Shown: positions 17,625 to 25,704 of the stretch, one piece after another
How positions within the stretch are numbered: position 1 is the first letter of the stretch
Layout: each line of letters begins with the position of its first letter
From: Rothia sp. HMSC078H08
GTDB lineage: Bacteria > Actinomycetota > Actinomycetes > Actinomycetales > Micrococcaceae
Reading direction: 5' to 3'
DNA: 64,000 nt
Assembly: GCF_001808955.1 (NCBI RefSeq)
Contig: NZ_KV795257.1
Location: forward strand, 154,962 to 218,961
The notes under the pieces: generated by a model
Seen by the model: the letters and a program-made list of their open reading frames with translations, nothing else
Databases searched by the model: none
What the model was told of the DNA's origin: nothing
Program-made: the position numbers and the translations under genes

Positions 17625-19412
17625 TTACTCCTCGTCCTTCTTCTTCGGCTTGAAATCAACGCCAGCTTCCTTACGCTGCTCCGGAGTAATCGGTGCAGGA
17701 GCCGCAGTCAGCGGATCAAAACCGTTACCGGTCTTCGGGAACGCAATAACCTCGCGGATCGAATCAACGCCAGCCAGCAGAGACACAATACGGTCCCAAC
17801 CGAACGCAATACCACCCATGGGCGGTGCGCCGTACTTGAATGCATCCAGCAGGAAGCCGAACTTCTCCTGAGCCTCTTCCTCACCAATGCCCATCACAGC
17901 GAACACGCGTTCCTGCACGTCACGGCGGTGAATACGGATCGAACCGCCACCAATCTCGTTACCGTTGCAGACAATGTCGTAAGCGTACGCCAGAGCCGAA
18001 CCCGGGTCAGTATCGAAAGTATCCATGAACTCGGGCTTCGGGGAGGTGAACGCGTGGTGCACAGCAGTCCACGCGGAGTGACCCAGAGCCACGTCACCGG
18101 ACTCAGTAGCCTCAGCAGAAGACTCGAACATGGGAGCGTCAACGACCCACACGAAGGACCACTCGCCGTCCTTAATCAGGCCGGTACGGTGACCAATCTC
18201 AACACGAGCAGCACCCAGCAGCGCACGGGAAGCCTTAGCCTCACCAGCAGCGAAGAAGATGCAGTCGCCGGGCTTCGCGCCGGTAGCCTCAGCCAGGCCA
18301 GCACGCTCAGCGTCGGTAATGTTCTTAGCCACGGGGCCGGTCAGCTCACCGTCCTCCTGAATGAGAACGTAAGCCAGGCCCTTAGCGCCGCGCTGCTTAG
18401 CCCACTCCTGCCAAGCGTCCAGGGTACGGCGAGGCTGGGAAGCACCACCGGGCATCACAACAGCACCCACGTAAGGAGCCTTGAACACGCGGAAAGTGGT
18501 GTCCTTGAAGTACTCGGTCAGCTCAGTCAGCTCCAGGCCGAAACGCAGGTCAGGCTTGTCCGTACCGTACTTCTCCATCGCATCCTTGTAGGTCATGCGC
18601 TGAATCGGGCGGGGAACCTTCACATCAATCAGGTTCCACACAGCCTCAACGATGCGCTCGCCCAGCTCAATGATGTCTTCCTGATCAACGAATGAAGCCT
18701 CAATGTCCAGCTGAGTGAACTCAGGCTGACGGTCCGCACGGAAATCCTCATCACGGTAGCAGCGAGCAATCTGGTAGTACTTCTCAATACCGCCCACCTG
18801 CAGCAGCTGCTTGAACAGCTGCGGGGACTGCGGCAGAGCATACCAAGAACCCGGAGCCAGACGAGCCGGCACCAGGAAGTCACGCGCACCCTCAGGGGTG
18901 GAACGGGTCAGGGTCGGGGTCTCAACCTCAATGTAGCCGTCCTCAGCCAGCAGGTTGCGTGCCGCACGGTTCGCGTCCGAACGCAGGCGCATGATGCGAG
19001 CCGGCTCCGGGCGGCGAAGATCCAGGTAGCGGTAGCGCAGGCGCGCCTCCTCACCCACCTCAACGTGCTCGTCAATCTGGAAAGGCAGCGGAGCGGCAGT
19101 GTTCAGCACCTCAACGGCGGACACCTCAACCTCAATCTCGCCGGTCGCCAGGTTCGGGTTCTCGTTACCCTCCGGGCGCTTAGTCACCAGACCGGTCACA
19201 CGCAGCACATACTCGTTGCGCAGGTTCTCAAAATCAGCCTCATTGTGGAAAACACACTGGGTGACACCCTCACGGTCACGCAGGTCAACGAAAGCGACAC
19301 CACCGTGGTCGCGGCGGCGAGCCACCCAACCGGTCAGGGTAACAGTCTCTCCAATATTTGCGGCGGTCAGCTCGCCGTTGGTGTGAGTGCGAAGCACAGA
19401 CATTCCTTTCAT
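17625..19412 (-). CDS. aspS: Aspartyl-tRNA synthetase
   Basis: The product is 595 aa. It has an N-terminal OB anticodon-binding domain ([27 protein letters not shown], in pieces), the class IIb catalytic core with the large bacterial GAD insertion (around 300-410), [18 protein letters not shown], and motif 3 in [14 protein letters not shown]. The ATG at 19412 has GAGG six bases upstream; the longer in-frame start at 19487 is unlikely. Whether it is discriminating or also charges tRNA-Asn cannot be judged here; no gatCAB genes are present. Confidence 0.97.
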   Translation of the reverse strand: MKGMSVLRTHTNGELTAANIGETVTLTGWVARRRDHGGVAFVDLRDREGVTQCVFHNEADFENLRNEYVLRVTGLVTKRPEGNENPNLATGEIEVEVSAVEVLNTAAPLPFQIDEHVEVGEEARLRYRYLDLRRPEPARIMRLRSDANRAARNLLAEDGYIEVETPTLTRSTPEGARDFLVPARLAPGSWYALPQSPQLFKQLLQVGGIEKYYQIARCYRDEDFRADRQPEFTQLDIEASFVDQEDIIELGERIVEAVWNLIDVKVPRPIQRMTYKDAMEKYGTDKPDLRFGLELTELTEYFKDTTFRVFKAPYVGAVVMPGGASQPRRTLDAWQEWAKQRGAKGLAYVLIQEDGELTGPVAKNITDAERAGLAEATGAKPGDCIFFAAGEAKASRALLGAARVEIGHRTGLIKDGEWSFVWVVDAPMFESSAEATESGDVALGHSAWTAVHHAFTSPKPEFMDTFDTDPGSALAYAYDIVCNGNEIGGGSIRIHRRDVQERVFAVMGIGEEEAQEKFGFLLDAFKYGAPPMGGIAFGWDRIVSLLAGVDSIREVIAFPKTGNGFDPLTAAPAPITPEQRKEAGVDFKPKKKDEE

Positions 19413-19609
19413 AGCGGGCACCTCACGACTATAGACAGTAGCCGGGTACACGCGGTTGATGATATGCGCACACTGCGTGCGCCTCATATATTGTATCCCC
19501 TCCGGGCAGGTCGATGGCGGGTCGGGGCAAGTCTGGGCAAGTCAGGCGCCAGAAAATGGGGTGCGGAGGCGGGATGCGGGTAGGGCGGCAGGTTCGTGGG
19601 TGTCTGCGG

Positions 19610-19670
19610 TCGATAGGTTAGTGTCTTCGCCGTGGGTCTTTAACCCGGGGTGAAGGCATTACCCTATCGA
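19610..19670. repeat. 61-bp palindromic repeat, copy A
   Basis: It begins TCGATAGGTTAG and ends CCTATCGA, with a central GGGTCTTTAACCC. The right arm has a few substitutions (GAAGGCATTACC). A further half arm, CTAACCTATCGA, follows at 19678-19689. It lies 145 bases before the DUF559 gene. Confidence 0.9.
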
Positions 19671-19814
19671 AAAGCCGCTAACCTATCGAAGTATTACCGG
19701 GGAATCCACTCCGCATGCCTGTGGACAAACACTTTTTCGGTAGAATCCGCGAAGTTATCCACAGATTTCACGAACAAGCCCCACAACCTCACACAGCCTG
19801 CCAGGATAAAGCCT

Positions 19815-20771
19815 ATGAACACAGCAACTATTCCGTGGCAACGCGTCCCAAACGTACTACCGGCTACACCAGAAATTACCCGTACCGCAGAACTACACCC
19901 ATTCGTGCTGAACTCACAGATGCTCAACCTGCGAGGAATCGGGCCGAAACGCATTCGCAAGCTAGTGGCGGAAGGGTCTCTGCAACGTATCCAGCGAGGA
20001 GCCTATATTTACACCCGCGATGCCCAAGCACTCACCCCCGAAGAGCGGCTCACGGTACGGTGCATCGCTGCTCAGATGATGGGTCTTCAAGGGATCTTCT
20101 CCCACACATCAGCCGCGGCGCTATGGGGACTTGATGTACTCTCTGTTCCCCAAATGATAAGCGTGTATAGCTGTAGTCATAGCACCTCTGACAAGGGAAG
20201 AATCACCCGGCATTACAGCGCCACCGGCCCCGAGGAAGTCACCAGGTTGCCGGGCACCTCCATCATGGCGACAACGGTGGCTCGCACGCTACAGGATTGT
20301 GCGCGCAGCATGCCCTTTCGGGAGGCGGTAGTCCTCGCTGACTCCATCATGCGGCGGGGGCTAATGGAACCCCGCGAAGTAACCGAGATTCTACTGAGCC
20401 TCACGGGGTACGGCGGTTCCGCGGGGCCCCTCCTGGAGCAGGCGGTGGATGCATCCAGCGAGTCGGCTGGTGAAAGCCTCACCCGGTGCCTACTCATGGA
20501 ACACAGGATACCCCTCCCCGTAACGCAGTACCCGATTTCATGCGAAGGCCGTAACTACCGGGTAGACTTCGCTTGGCCCGAGGCGCGCGTCATTCTCGAG
20601 TTCGACGGCGAACAGAAATACGTGGACCACCCCGGCAGGGACCGCTACGAAGCCACCCGCGACCGTGCTCTAACCCGCGCCGGCTGGACGGTCGTACACC
20701 TCACATGGGCTGACATCTTTCAAAAAGAGCGGGAAGTCATCACCCACTTGCGGAAACTACTCTTGAGATAA
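19815..20771 (+). CDS. AbiEi-like winged-helix protein with C-terminal DUF559 nuclease-like domain
   Basis: The product is 318 aa. The N-terminal half has a winged helix of the AbiEi antitoxin type (LNLRGIGPKRIRKLVAEGSLQRIQRGAYIY, in pieces). The C-terminal half (about 225-318) is a DUF559/Vsr-like fold. It has the pattern YRVDFAWPEARVILEFDGEQ, followed by RDRALTRAGWTVVHLTW, which resembles a PD-(D/E)XK nuclease. ATG at 19815 with AGGA eight bases upstream is preferred to the longer frame from 19650. Such genes are widespread singletons in actinobacteria, suspected of defence or DNA-repair roles; no partner toxin is seen. It is bracketed by the 61-bp palindromes. Confidence 0.8.
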   Translation: MNTATIPWQRVPNVLPATPEITRTAELHPFVLNSQMLNLRGIGPKRIRKLVAEGSLQRIQRGAYIYTRDAQALTPEERLTVRCIAAQMMGLQGIFSHTSAAALWGLDVLSVPQMISVYSCSHSTSDKGRITRHYSATGPEEVTRLPGTSIMATTVARTLQDCARSMPFREAVVLADSIMRRGLMEPREVTEILLSLTGYGGSAGPLLEQAVDASSESAGESLTRCLLMEHRIPLPVTQYPISCEGRNYRVDFAWPEARVILEFDGEQKYVDHPGRDRYEATRDRALTRAGWTVVHLTWADIFQKEREVITHLRKLLLR

Positions 20772-20789
20772 AGCGAGGAAACGCCTCAG

Positions 20790-20850
20790 TCGATAGGTTA
20801 GCGCCTTCACCCCGGGTTAAAGACCCACGGCGAAGACACTAGCCTATCGA
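20790..20850. repeat. 61-bp palindromic repeat, copy B
   Basis: It is again 61 bases from TCGATAGGTTAG to CCTATCGA. Its centre (GGGTTAAAGACCC) is the reverse orientation of copies A and C. It begins 19 bases after the stop of the DUF559 gene. Confidence 0.9.
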
Positions 20851-20872
20851 AAATCTGGGCCCGCATAAAAAG

Positions 20873-20915
20873 ACCCGCCCGGCATGGAGGTCAACATCCT
20901 CCCCACCAGGCGGGT
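20873..20915 (-). terminator. Terminator after hisS
   Basis: ACCCGCC (20873-20879) pairs with GGCGGGT (20909-20915), with GGAGG/CCTCC inside. On the minus strand CTTTTTATG follows. It lies about 120 bases after the hisS stop. Confidence 0.85.
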
Positions 20916-21034
20916 ACACATCCATATGCGGGTCCATATGCAGGCTACAGTAACCAAATTATTACAGCAGCCAGATACTACAGCGGCCAAACACCGCAGG
21001 CATTACAGGCCCTACGATGACAGGCCCCTAATGT

Positions 21035-22396
21035 TTACAGACCCTCAGCACGCACAATCTGAACGTGCAGGTCCTCAGCCGGCGGCATCCACGAAGCCGG
21101 ATCAGCAGCAACCTGCTCACCCGAACGGATATCCTTCACCTCGTGAACCGGAGCACCCGACTCATCCGACGAAATGAACCACACGAACGGAATGCCGCGC
21201 TTCTCAGCGTACTTAATCTGCTTACCGAACTTCGCCGCGTTCGCAGACACCTCGCAGGCGATACCGCGGGCACGCAGCGCATCCGCAACATCATTCGCGG
21301 CCGACCAGCCCTCATCATTCGTCAGAGCCACAAACACGGCCGAAGGCACCTTGCGGCTCGCCTGCGCAAAACCCTGCGACAGAATACGAGCCACCACACG
21401 GGTCACACCAATCGACAGGCCAACACCCGGGTACGTCTTCTTACCGTTCGACGCCAGCGACTCATAACGGCCGCCCGAGCAAATCGAACCCAGCGACTCG
21501 TGACCAACCAGAACAGTCTCATACACGGTGCCGGTGTAGTAATCCAGACCGCGAGCAATCGACAGGTCAGCCAGCACCTTACCCGGCGCACGGCGAGCCG
21601 CCTCCTCAATGACCTCAGCCAGCTCAGCAAGACCCTGATCCAGCAGCTCATGCTCCACCGAATACTTCGTGGCAAGCGCACGCACCTGCTCCACGAAAGA
21701 AGCATCCTCAGTGCGGATCTGCGCCAGCTCCAGGGCGGCAGCGGCAGCATCCGCGCTCGCACCAGCCTCAGCCTGCAGCTCCTCAGCCACACGCTCAGCA
21801 CCGATCTTCTCCAGCTTGTCAATAGAACGCAGAACAGCCGCAGTATCAGTCAAACCCAAGCCCAGGTAGAAACCCTCAGCCAGCTTGCGGTTATTCACAC
21901 GCAGCTTGAACTCAGGAATCGGCAGCTTCGACAGCGCATCAACAACAACCAGCGCCAGAGTCACGTCGTAACGGAACGGCAGCTCGCCGTCACCAACCAC
22001 GTCAATATCAGCCTGAGTGAACTCGCGGGCACGACCCTCCTGCGGGCGCTCACCACGCCACACCTTCTGAATCTGGTAACGCGAGAACGGGAAATTCAGG
22101 TAACCAGCGTTCTCCACCACGTAACGGGCGAACGGCACGGTCAGGTCAAAGTGCAGCGCCAGCTTTTCCTTAGCCTTCGCGGCCTCATCCTCCTGCAGGC
22201 GAGAAATTGCGTAAACTTCCTTGTCAATCTCACCCTTGCGCAGCAGCTGCTCAATAGTCTCTACCGAACGAGTCTCAATCGGGGAGAAACCGTGCAACTC
22301 AAAAGTCTCACGCAAAGTGTCCAGAACATGATTCTCAACCAACCGCTCAGCCGGAAGATACTCGGGAAAACCAGACAGCGAAGCCTTGCGAGCCAT
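21035..22396 (-). CDS. hisS: Histidyl-tRNA synthetase
   Basis: The product is 453 aa when started at MARKASLSGFPEYLP; CAAGGAG stands nine bases upstream, and the longer open frame to 22561 is Cys-rich noise. Class II motifs visible are FDLTVPFARYV, WRGERPQEGRAREFTQADIDV (in pieces) and the histidine loops LDYYTGTVYE and GGRYESL. The C-terminal anticodon-binding domain ends in VRAEGL. It is divergent from the DUF349 gene across about 300 bases. Confidence 0.97.
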   Translation of the reverse strand: MARKASLSGFPEYLPAERLVENHVLDTLRETFELHGFSPIETRSVETIEQLLRKGEIDKEVYAISRLQEDEAAKAKEKLALHFDLTVPFARYVVENAGYLNFPFSRYQIQKVWRGERPQEGRAREFTQADIDVVGDGELPFRYDVTLALVVVDALSKLPIPEFKLRVNNRKLAEGFYLGLGLTDTAAVLRSIDKLEKIGAERVAEELQAEAGASADAAAAALELAQIRTEDASFVEQVRALATKYSVEHELLDQGLAELAEVIEEAARRAPGKVLADLSIARGLDYYTGTVYETVLVGHESLGSICSGGRYESLASNGKKTYPGVGLSIGVTRVVARILSQGFAQASRKVPSAVFVALTNDEGWSAANDVADALRARGIACEVSANAAKFGKQIKYAEKRGIPFVWFISSDESGAPVHEVKDIRSGEQVAADPASWMPPAEDLHVQIVRAEGL

Positions 22397-22696
22397 ACTC
22401 GATACTCCTTGACAAAGAACTCGACAACAAAACCCCGGAACACGCCGGGCACATCTACCCATCATACCAACACCCACCCCAGCACAGCACCCACTCCCCC
22501 AGCTCACCCGACACAAACCCACGCAAACCCGCGGCCGGCAGGTTCGCCCACAACACAACACGACCAGACACTACTCACACACACCCCACAGAGGCTATGC
22601 TTAGGAGGTGCACACGCACACCCAAACGGGTGCCCACCACGGGGAACAGCGCAAAGGCGCCCACCCCCAGCACCCCCGAGTGAAAGAGTTATAGCG

Positions 22697-23965
22697 GTGA
22701 CTACCAAACCCGACGACACTGTAAACCTCGAAAAGGCACGCCAGTACGGCCGCGTCTCCGAGGACGGCCACGTCTTCGTCATTGTCGACGGCGAAGAATA
22801 CGCCGTAGGCCAGCTGCCCGGCGCCTCCGAAGAAGAAGCGCTCAGCTACTTCGCCCGCAAGTTTGAAAACGTCGAGGCGCAGGTTGCCCTGCTCGAATCC
22901 CGCCTCGCCAACAACGCCCCCGCCGCAGACCTGCAGAAGGGCATCACCTCCATCGGTGCACAGATCGGTGTGCGCAACATGGTCGGTGACTACTCCGGCC
23001 TGCAGAAGCGACTCATCTCCCTCGCAGAGCAGATTGCTGAACTCGGCGAAAAGCAGCAGCAGGCACGCACCGAAAACCGTGAACGCGCCCTCGCCGTCCG
23101 CGAAGAAATCGTCGCGGAAGCCGAGCAGATTGCCAGCCAGGACCCCGACCAGATCCACTGGAAGAACTCCCACTCCCGCATGAACGAACTGTTCGAAGCG
23201 TGGAAGAAGGCACAGCGCGAAATTCACCTGGCAAAGAGCGTAGAGGATGAGCTGTGGAAGCGTTTCCGCGCAGCCCGCACCACCTTCGACCGCAACCGCC
23301 GCGCACACTTCTCGCAGCTCGACGACCGCAACGCACGCATCAAGCGCGCCAAGGAAGAACTGATTGCACGTGCGGAAGAGCTGTCCACCTCGACTGACTG
23401 GTCTGAGACTTCCCGCGCGTACGGCGACCTGATGCGCGCCTGGAAGCAGGTACCCCGCGGCCACCGTCGCGAAGACGACAAGCTGTGGGCACGCTTCCGC
23501 GCGGCGCAGGACGTGTTCTTCAACGCCCGCAACGAAGCCGAAGCGGCGCAGGACGCAGTCTACGCTGAAAACCTCAAGGTCAAGGAAGCACTGCTCGAAG
23601 AAGCACGCGCACTCCTGCCCGTCGAAGACATTGAGGGCGCGAAGGCAGCCTTCGAGAAGATCCTGGACCGCTGGGATGCGGCAGGCCGCGTACCCCGCAA
23701 CGACCTGCGCCGCGTCGACGGCGAACTGCGCCGTATTCAGGACGAAATCAACGGCGCCGAAGAGGCAAAGTGGAAGCGCAACGACCCCGCCAAGGCGGCA
23801 CGCGCGAACTCCCTGCTCGCACAGATCGAGGACTCCCTCGCCGAGCTGGAAGCAGAGCTCGCCGCAGCTGAAAAGGGCGGCGACTCCAAGAAGATCGCCA
23901 AGGCTAAGGAAGCTCTGGAGGCGCGCCGCGCCTGGGCAGCAACCCTGCAGGGCTTCGGCAACTAA
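22697..23965 (+). CDS. DUF349 repeat protein
   Basis: The product is 422 aa from a GTG start (TTKPDDTVNLEKARQYG) with GAAAGAG upstream. The N-terminal half is a long coiled coil (about 60-160). At least three DUF349 helical repeats follow, recognisable by the W-x-x-A motifs (LFEAWKKAQREIH, LMRAWKQVP, ILDRWDAAGRVPR). The function is uncertain; DUF349 proteins have been linked loosely to RNA or stress biology. The position divergent to hisS is common in actinobacteria. TATGCT at 22596-22601 is a possible -10. An open frame continues upstream of the start only as antisense to hisS. Confidence 0.85.
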   Translation: MTTKPDDTVNLEKARQYGRVSEDGHVFVIVDGEEYAVGQLPGASEEEALSYFARKFENVEAQVALLESRLANNAPAADLQKGITSIGAQIGVRNMVGDYSGLQKRLISLAEQIAELGEKQQQARTENRERALAVREEIVAEAEQIASQDPDQIHWKNSHSRMNELFEAWKKAQREIHLAKSVEDELWKRFRAARTTFDRNRRAHFSQLDDRNARIKRAKEELIARAEELSTSTDWSETSRAYGDLMRAWKQVPRGHRREDDKLWARFRAAQDVFFNARNEAEAAQDAVYAENLKVKEALLEEARALLPVEDIEGAKAAFEKILDRWDAAGRVPRNDLRRVDGELRRIQDEINGAEEAKWKRNDPAKAARANSLLAQIEDSLAELEAELAAAEKGGDSKKIAKAKEALEARRAWAATLQGFGN

Positions 23966-24005
23966 GGTCTAGCCGACGGTCTAAATAACGGTCTAATTAA
24001 CGCCG

Positions 24006-24068
24006 AGAAGCCACATGTGTTTCGAAAAGCCACCAAAGAAGTGGCTTTTCGAAACACATGTGGCTTCT
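24006..24068. repeat. Perfect 28-bp inverted repeat with 7-base loop
   Basis: Both arms, 24006-24033 and 24041-24068, are exactly complementary. The outer 16 bases begin AGAAGCCACATGTGTT and recur at 25656-25688. It lies 41 bases after the DUF349 stop and probably terminates that gene, but it lacks a U tract and is much longer than needed. Confidence 0.85.
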
Positions 24069-24174
24069 GCATGTCTGCGGGATGCGAAATTTTAGGTTCG
24101 CTTGGAGGGGCTAGCCTTCAACAGGCTCATACTTCATGATTTCCCACCTTTGACCATTGTGCTTCTTTCCCTTG

Positions 24175-25032
24175 TTATTTTTCAAAACTCACACCTGACT
24201 TTTCGCGTTTCTTCCACACCAGAAAAACAACTACAAAAGAAATTAGTTGTGCAATTACTACTCGGACTATCATCATCTCATCCACTCCATTCACAGTAAT
24301 CACATGAAGAAGATTTGTTGCAATACAGTTATTGAAGAAGTGATCAGCCATTCCGGCATATAGGCTGCCAGTCATACGATAGAGCAGCCCCCATTTAATA
24401 CCCATCATTCCTGCCAAAATGATGTAACTTACACTAAGTGCTATGAAAGATTCTAAATTAATGTCACCATCAATTAAATTATGGATAGGTGTTACAATAT
24501 GCCATACGCCAAATAAAAATGCCTGAAAAAACAAGGCATATTTCAGGGAGTGATCAATGGCAACAATTTGATAAATAATCCCTCGAAATGCTCCTTCCTC
24601 CATAACTACATTTATTATATTGAAGAAAATACACATCAATATAAATCCGAGTCCTGAATGGACTACTGTCTCCCCTGTCAAGGAAAAGCTTGTTGTGAAG
24701 ATTCCGAACCCAGCATCATATCCCTGAGTCTTGAGGAGAGCAATTTCCACACCATACGAAATAATAAATGAACAGAAGGCTAGCAGGATTCCTAGACCCA
24801 CATTCTTAACGAACCCTATCCTCTTAAACCCTATATCAGACCAGTGCCAATTAAGGTACCGTAGCAATATAAAAACTACAGCGATACCAAATAGTTTATT
24901 AATAAAGTTCTCCCCAAAAAAAGTTTCATCCGTCTTGAGAAAGATTGCCTCAAAACCATGAACAAATATCAGGAGCAAAAAGATTGCCCAGCATAACACA
25001 ACAGTATTCTTCTTGATTTCCTTACTCAACAT
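24175..25032 (-). CDS. CPBP family intramembrane metalloprotease
   Basis: The product is 285 aa with about eight membrane segments. The CPBP (CAAX-type) motifs are all present: motif 1 EEGAFRG (Glu 145-146, Arg 150), motif 2 FGVWH (His 178) and motif 3 GMADHFFNN (His 231). These fit a glutamate/histidine intramembrane protease. Family members process prenylated proteins or confer bacteriocin self-immunity; no bacteriocin gene is visible here. The ATG has GGAAGGGAG upstream. Base composition is far more AT-rich than the neighbours, with AT-rich codons, which suggests recent transfer. It lies between two hairpins sharing an AGAAGCCACATGTG arm. Confidence 0.9.
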   Translation of the reverse strand: MLSKEIKKNTVVLCWAIFLLLIFVHGFEAIFLKTDETFFGENFINKLFGIAVVFILLRYLNWHWSDIGFKRIGFVKNVGLGILLAFCSFIISYGVEIALLKTQGYDAGFGIFTTSFSLTGETVVHSGLGFILMCIFFNIINVVMEEGAFRGIIYQIVAIDHSLKYALFFQAFLFGVWHIVTPIHNLIDGDINLESFIALSVSYIILAGMMGIKWGLLYRMTGSLYAGMADHFFNNCIATNLLHVITVNGVDEMMIVRVVIAQLISFVVVFLVWKKREKSGVSFEK

Positions 25033-25426
25033 AAAAACTCCCTTCCTACGCTAGCTCAACATAGCAACATCTTGCCTAAAATTCATCTGAATCAAATCAG
25101 CTTCGACACATTTCACTTTTGCATCAAATTTTAAAATACCTTTAATTGTCCGTTAATTTTCTAATAGCATTTCCATAATAATCACAGCGCTATTTACTGC
25201 ACCACAGATTTATAGACTTCTCAACCCCTGAACAAAAGACACCAGGACCTCTACGGTTTGGGGTGCCTACCTGGTGTGCGTGGGCGGGCTATACGGCGAG
25301 CCGTACATGTCGTTGCGTGGCAAGGGGGTTTTCGGGAGGCGCACTCCCCCGCCACACGGAAGATTAGGCGCGGACTGGCTTGCCTCCTGAGCGCTGCTAC
25401 CCCGCCTCCCACACACCGTGTGGAAA

Positions 25427-25514
25427 TTCGGTCATGGGTTACGGACTTCGACCATGGGTTAGTGACTCTGGGCTGGGGTTTTAACCCCCACCAAAGTCAC
25501 TAACTCTGACCGAA
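25427..25514. repeat. 88-bp palindromic element, second type
   Basis: It is bounded by TTCGGTCA and TGACCGAA. Inner arms are GTTAGTGACT and AGTCACTAAC around GGGGTTTTAACCCC. It shares the logic (GGTTAGTG arm, GGGTT..AACCC centre) with the 61-bp family, but not the ends. A partial internal duplication (ATGGGTTA twice) widens the left arm. The gap 25033-25426 holds only AT-rich leader DNA and a GCACTCCCCCGCC motif (25341-25353). Confidence 0.8.
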
Positions 25515-25564
25515 AATCGGCGCTGTGCAGAGGGGGTAGATTACACTGCGGGTAGCTGGTTGTT

Positions 25565-25625
25565 TCGATAGGTTAGTGTCTTCACCGTGGGTCTTTAACC
25601 CGTAGTGAAGACACTAACCTATCGA
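25565..25625. repeat. 61-bp palindromic repeat, copy C (best preserved)
   Basis: The 21-base arms TCGATAGGTTAGTGTCTTCA+C and G+TGAAGACACTAACCTATCGA are perfectly complementary, with a central GGGTCTTTAACCC. It lies 51 bases from the 88-bp element and 31 bases from the next hairpin. Confidence 0.92.
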
Positions 25626-25655
25626 AGGAGCCCCGGCCCTCCCCCATAAACGGCG

Positions 25656-25688
25656 AGAAGCCACATGTGTTCAACACATGTGGCTTCT
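25656..25688 (-). terminator. Hairpin after rel, sharing arms with 24006-24068
   Basis: AGAAGCCACATGTGTT pairs with its exact complement around one central C. It lies 17 bases after the rel stop, so it probably terminates rel, though a clear U tract is missing. Confidence 0.6.
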
Positions 25689-25704
25689 GGGCATAGAGAA
25701 GTAT

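Noticed and set aside
19610..20850. Integron attC-type cassette sites for the 61-bp palindromes
   Set aside because: No GTTRRRY/RYYYAAC core pairs at the ends and no integrase nearby; the ends read TCGATAGG/CCTATCGA.
21065..22696. Open frame running on the plus strand through hisS into the DUF349 gene
   Set aside because: It is antisense to hisS, with Arg/Gln/Thr-rich, non-protein-like sequence. The real DUF349 start is the GTG at 22697. GC-skewed codons make such shadows common.
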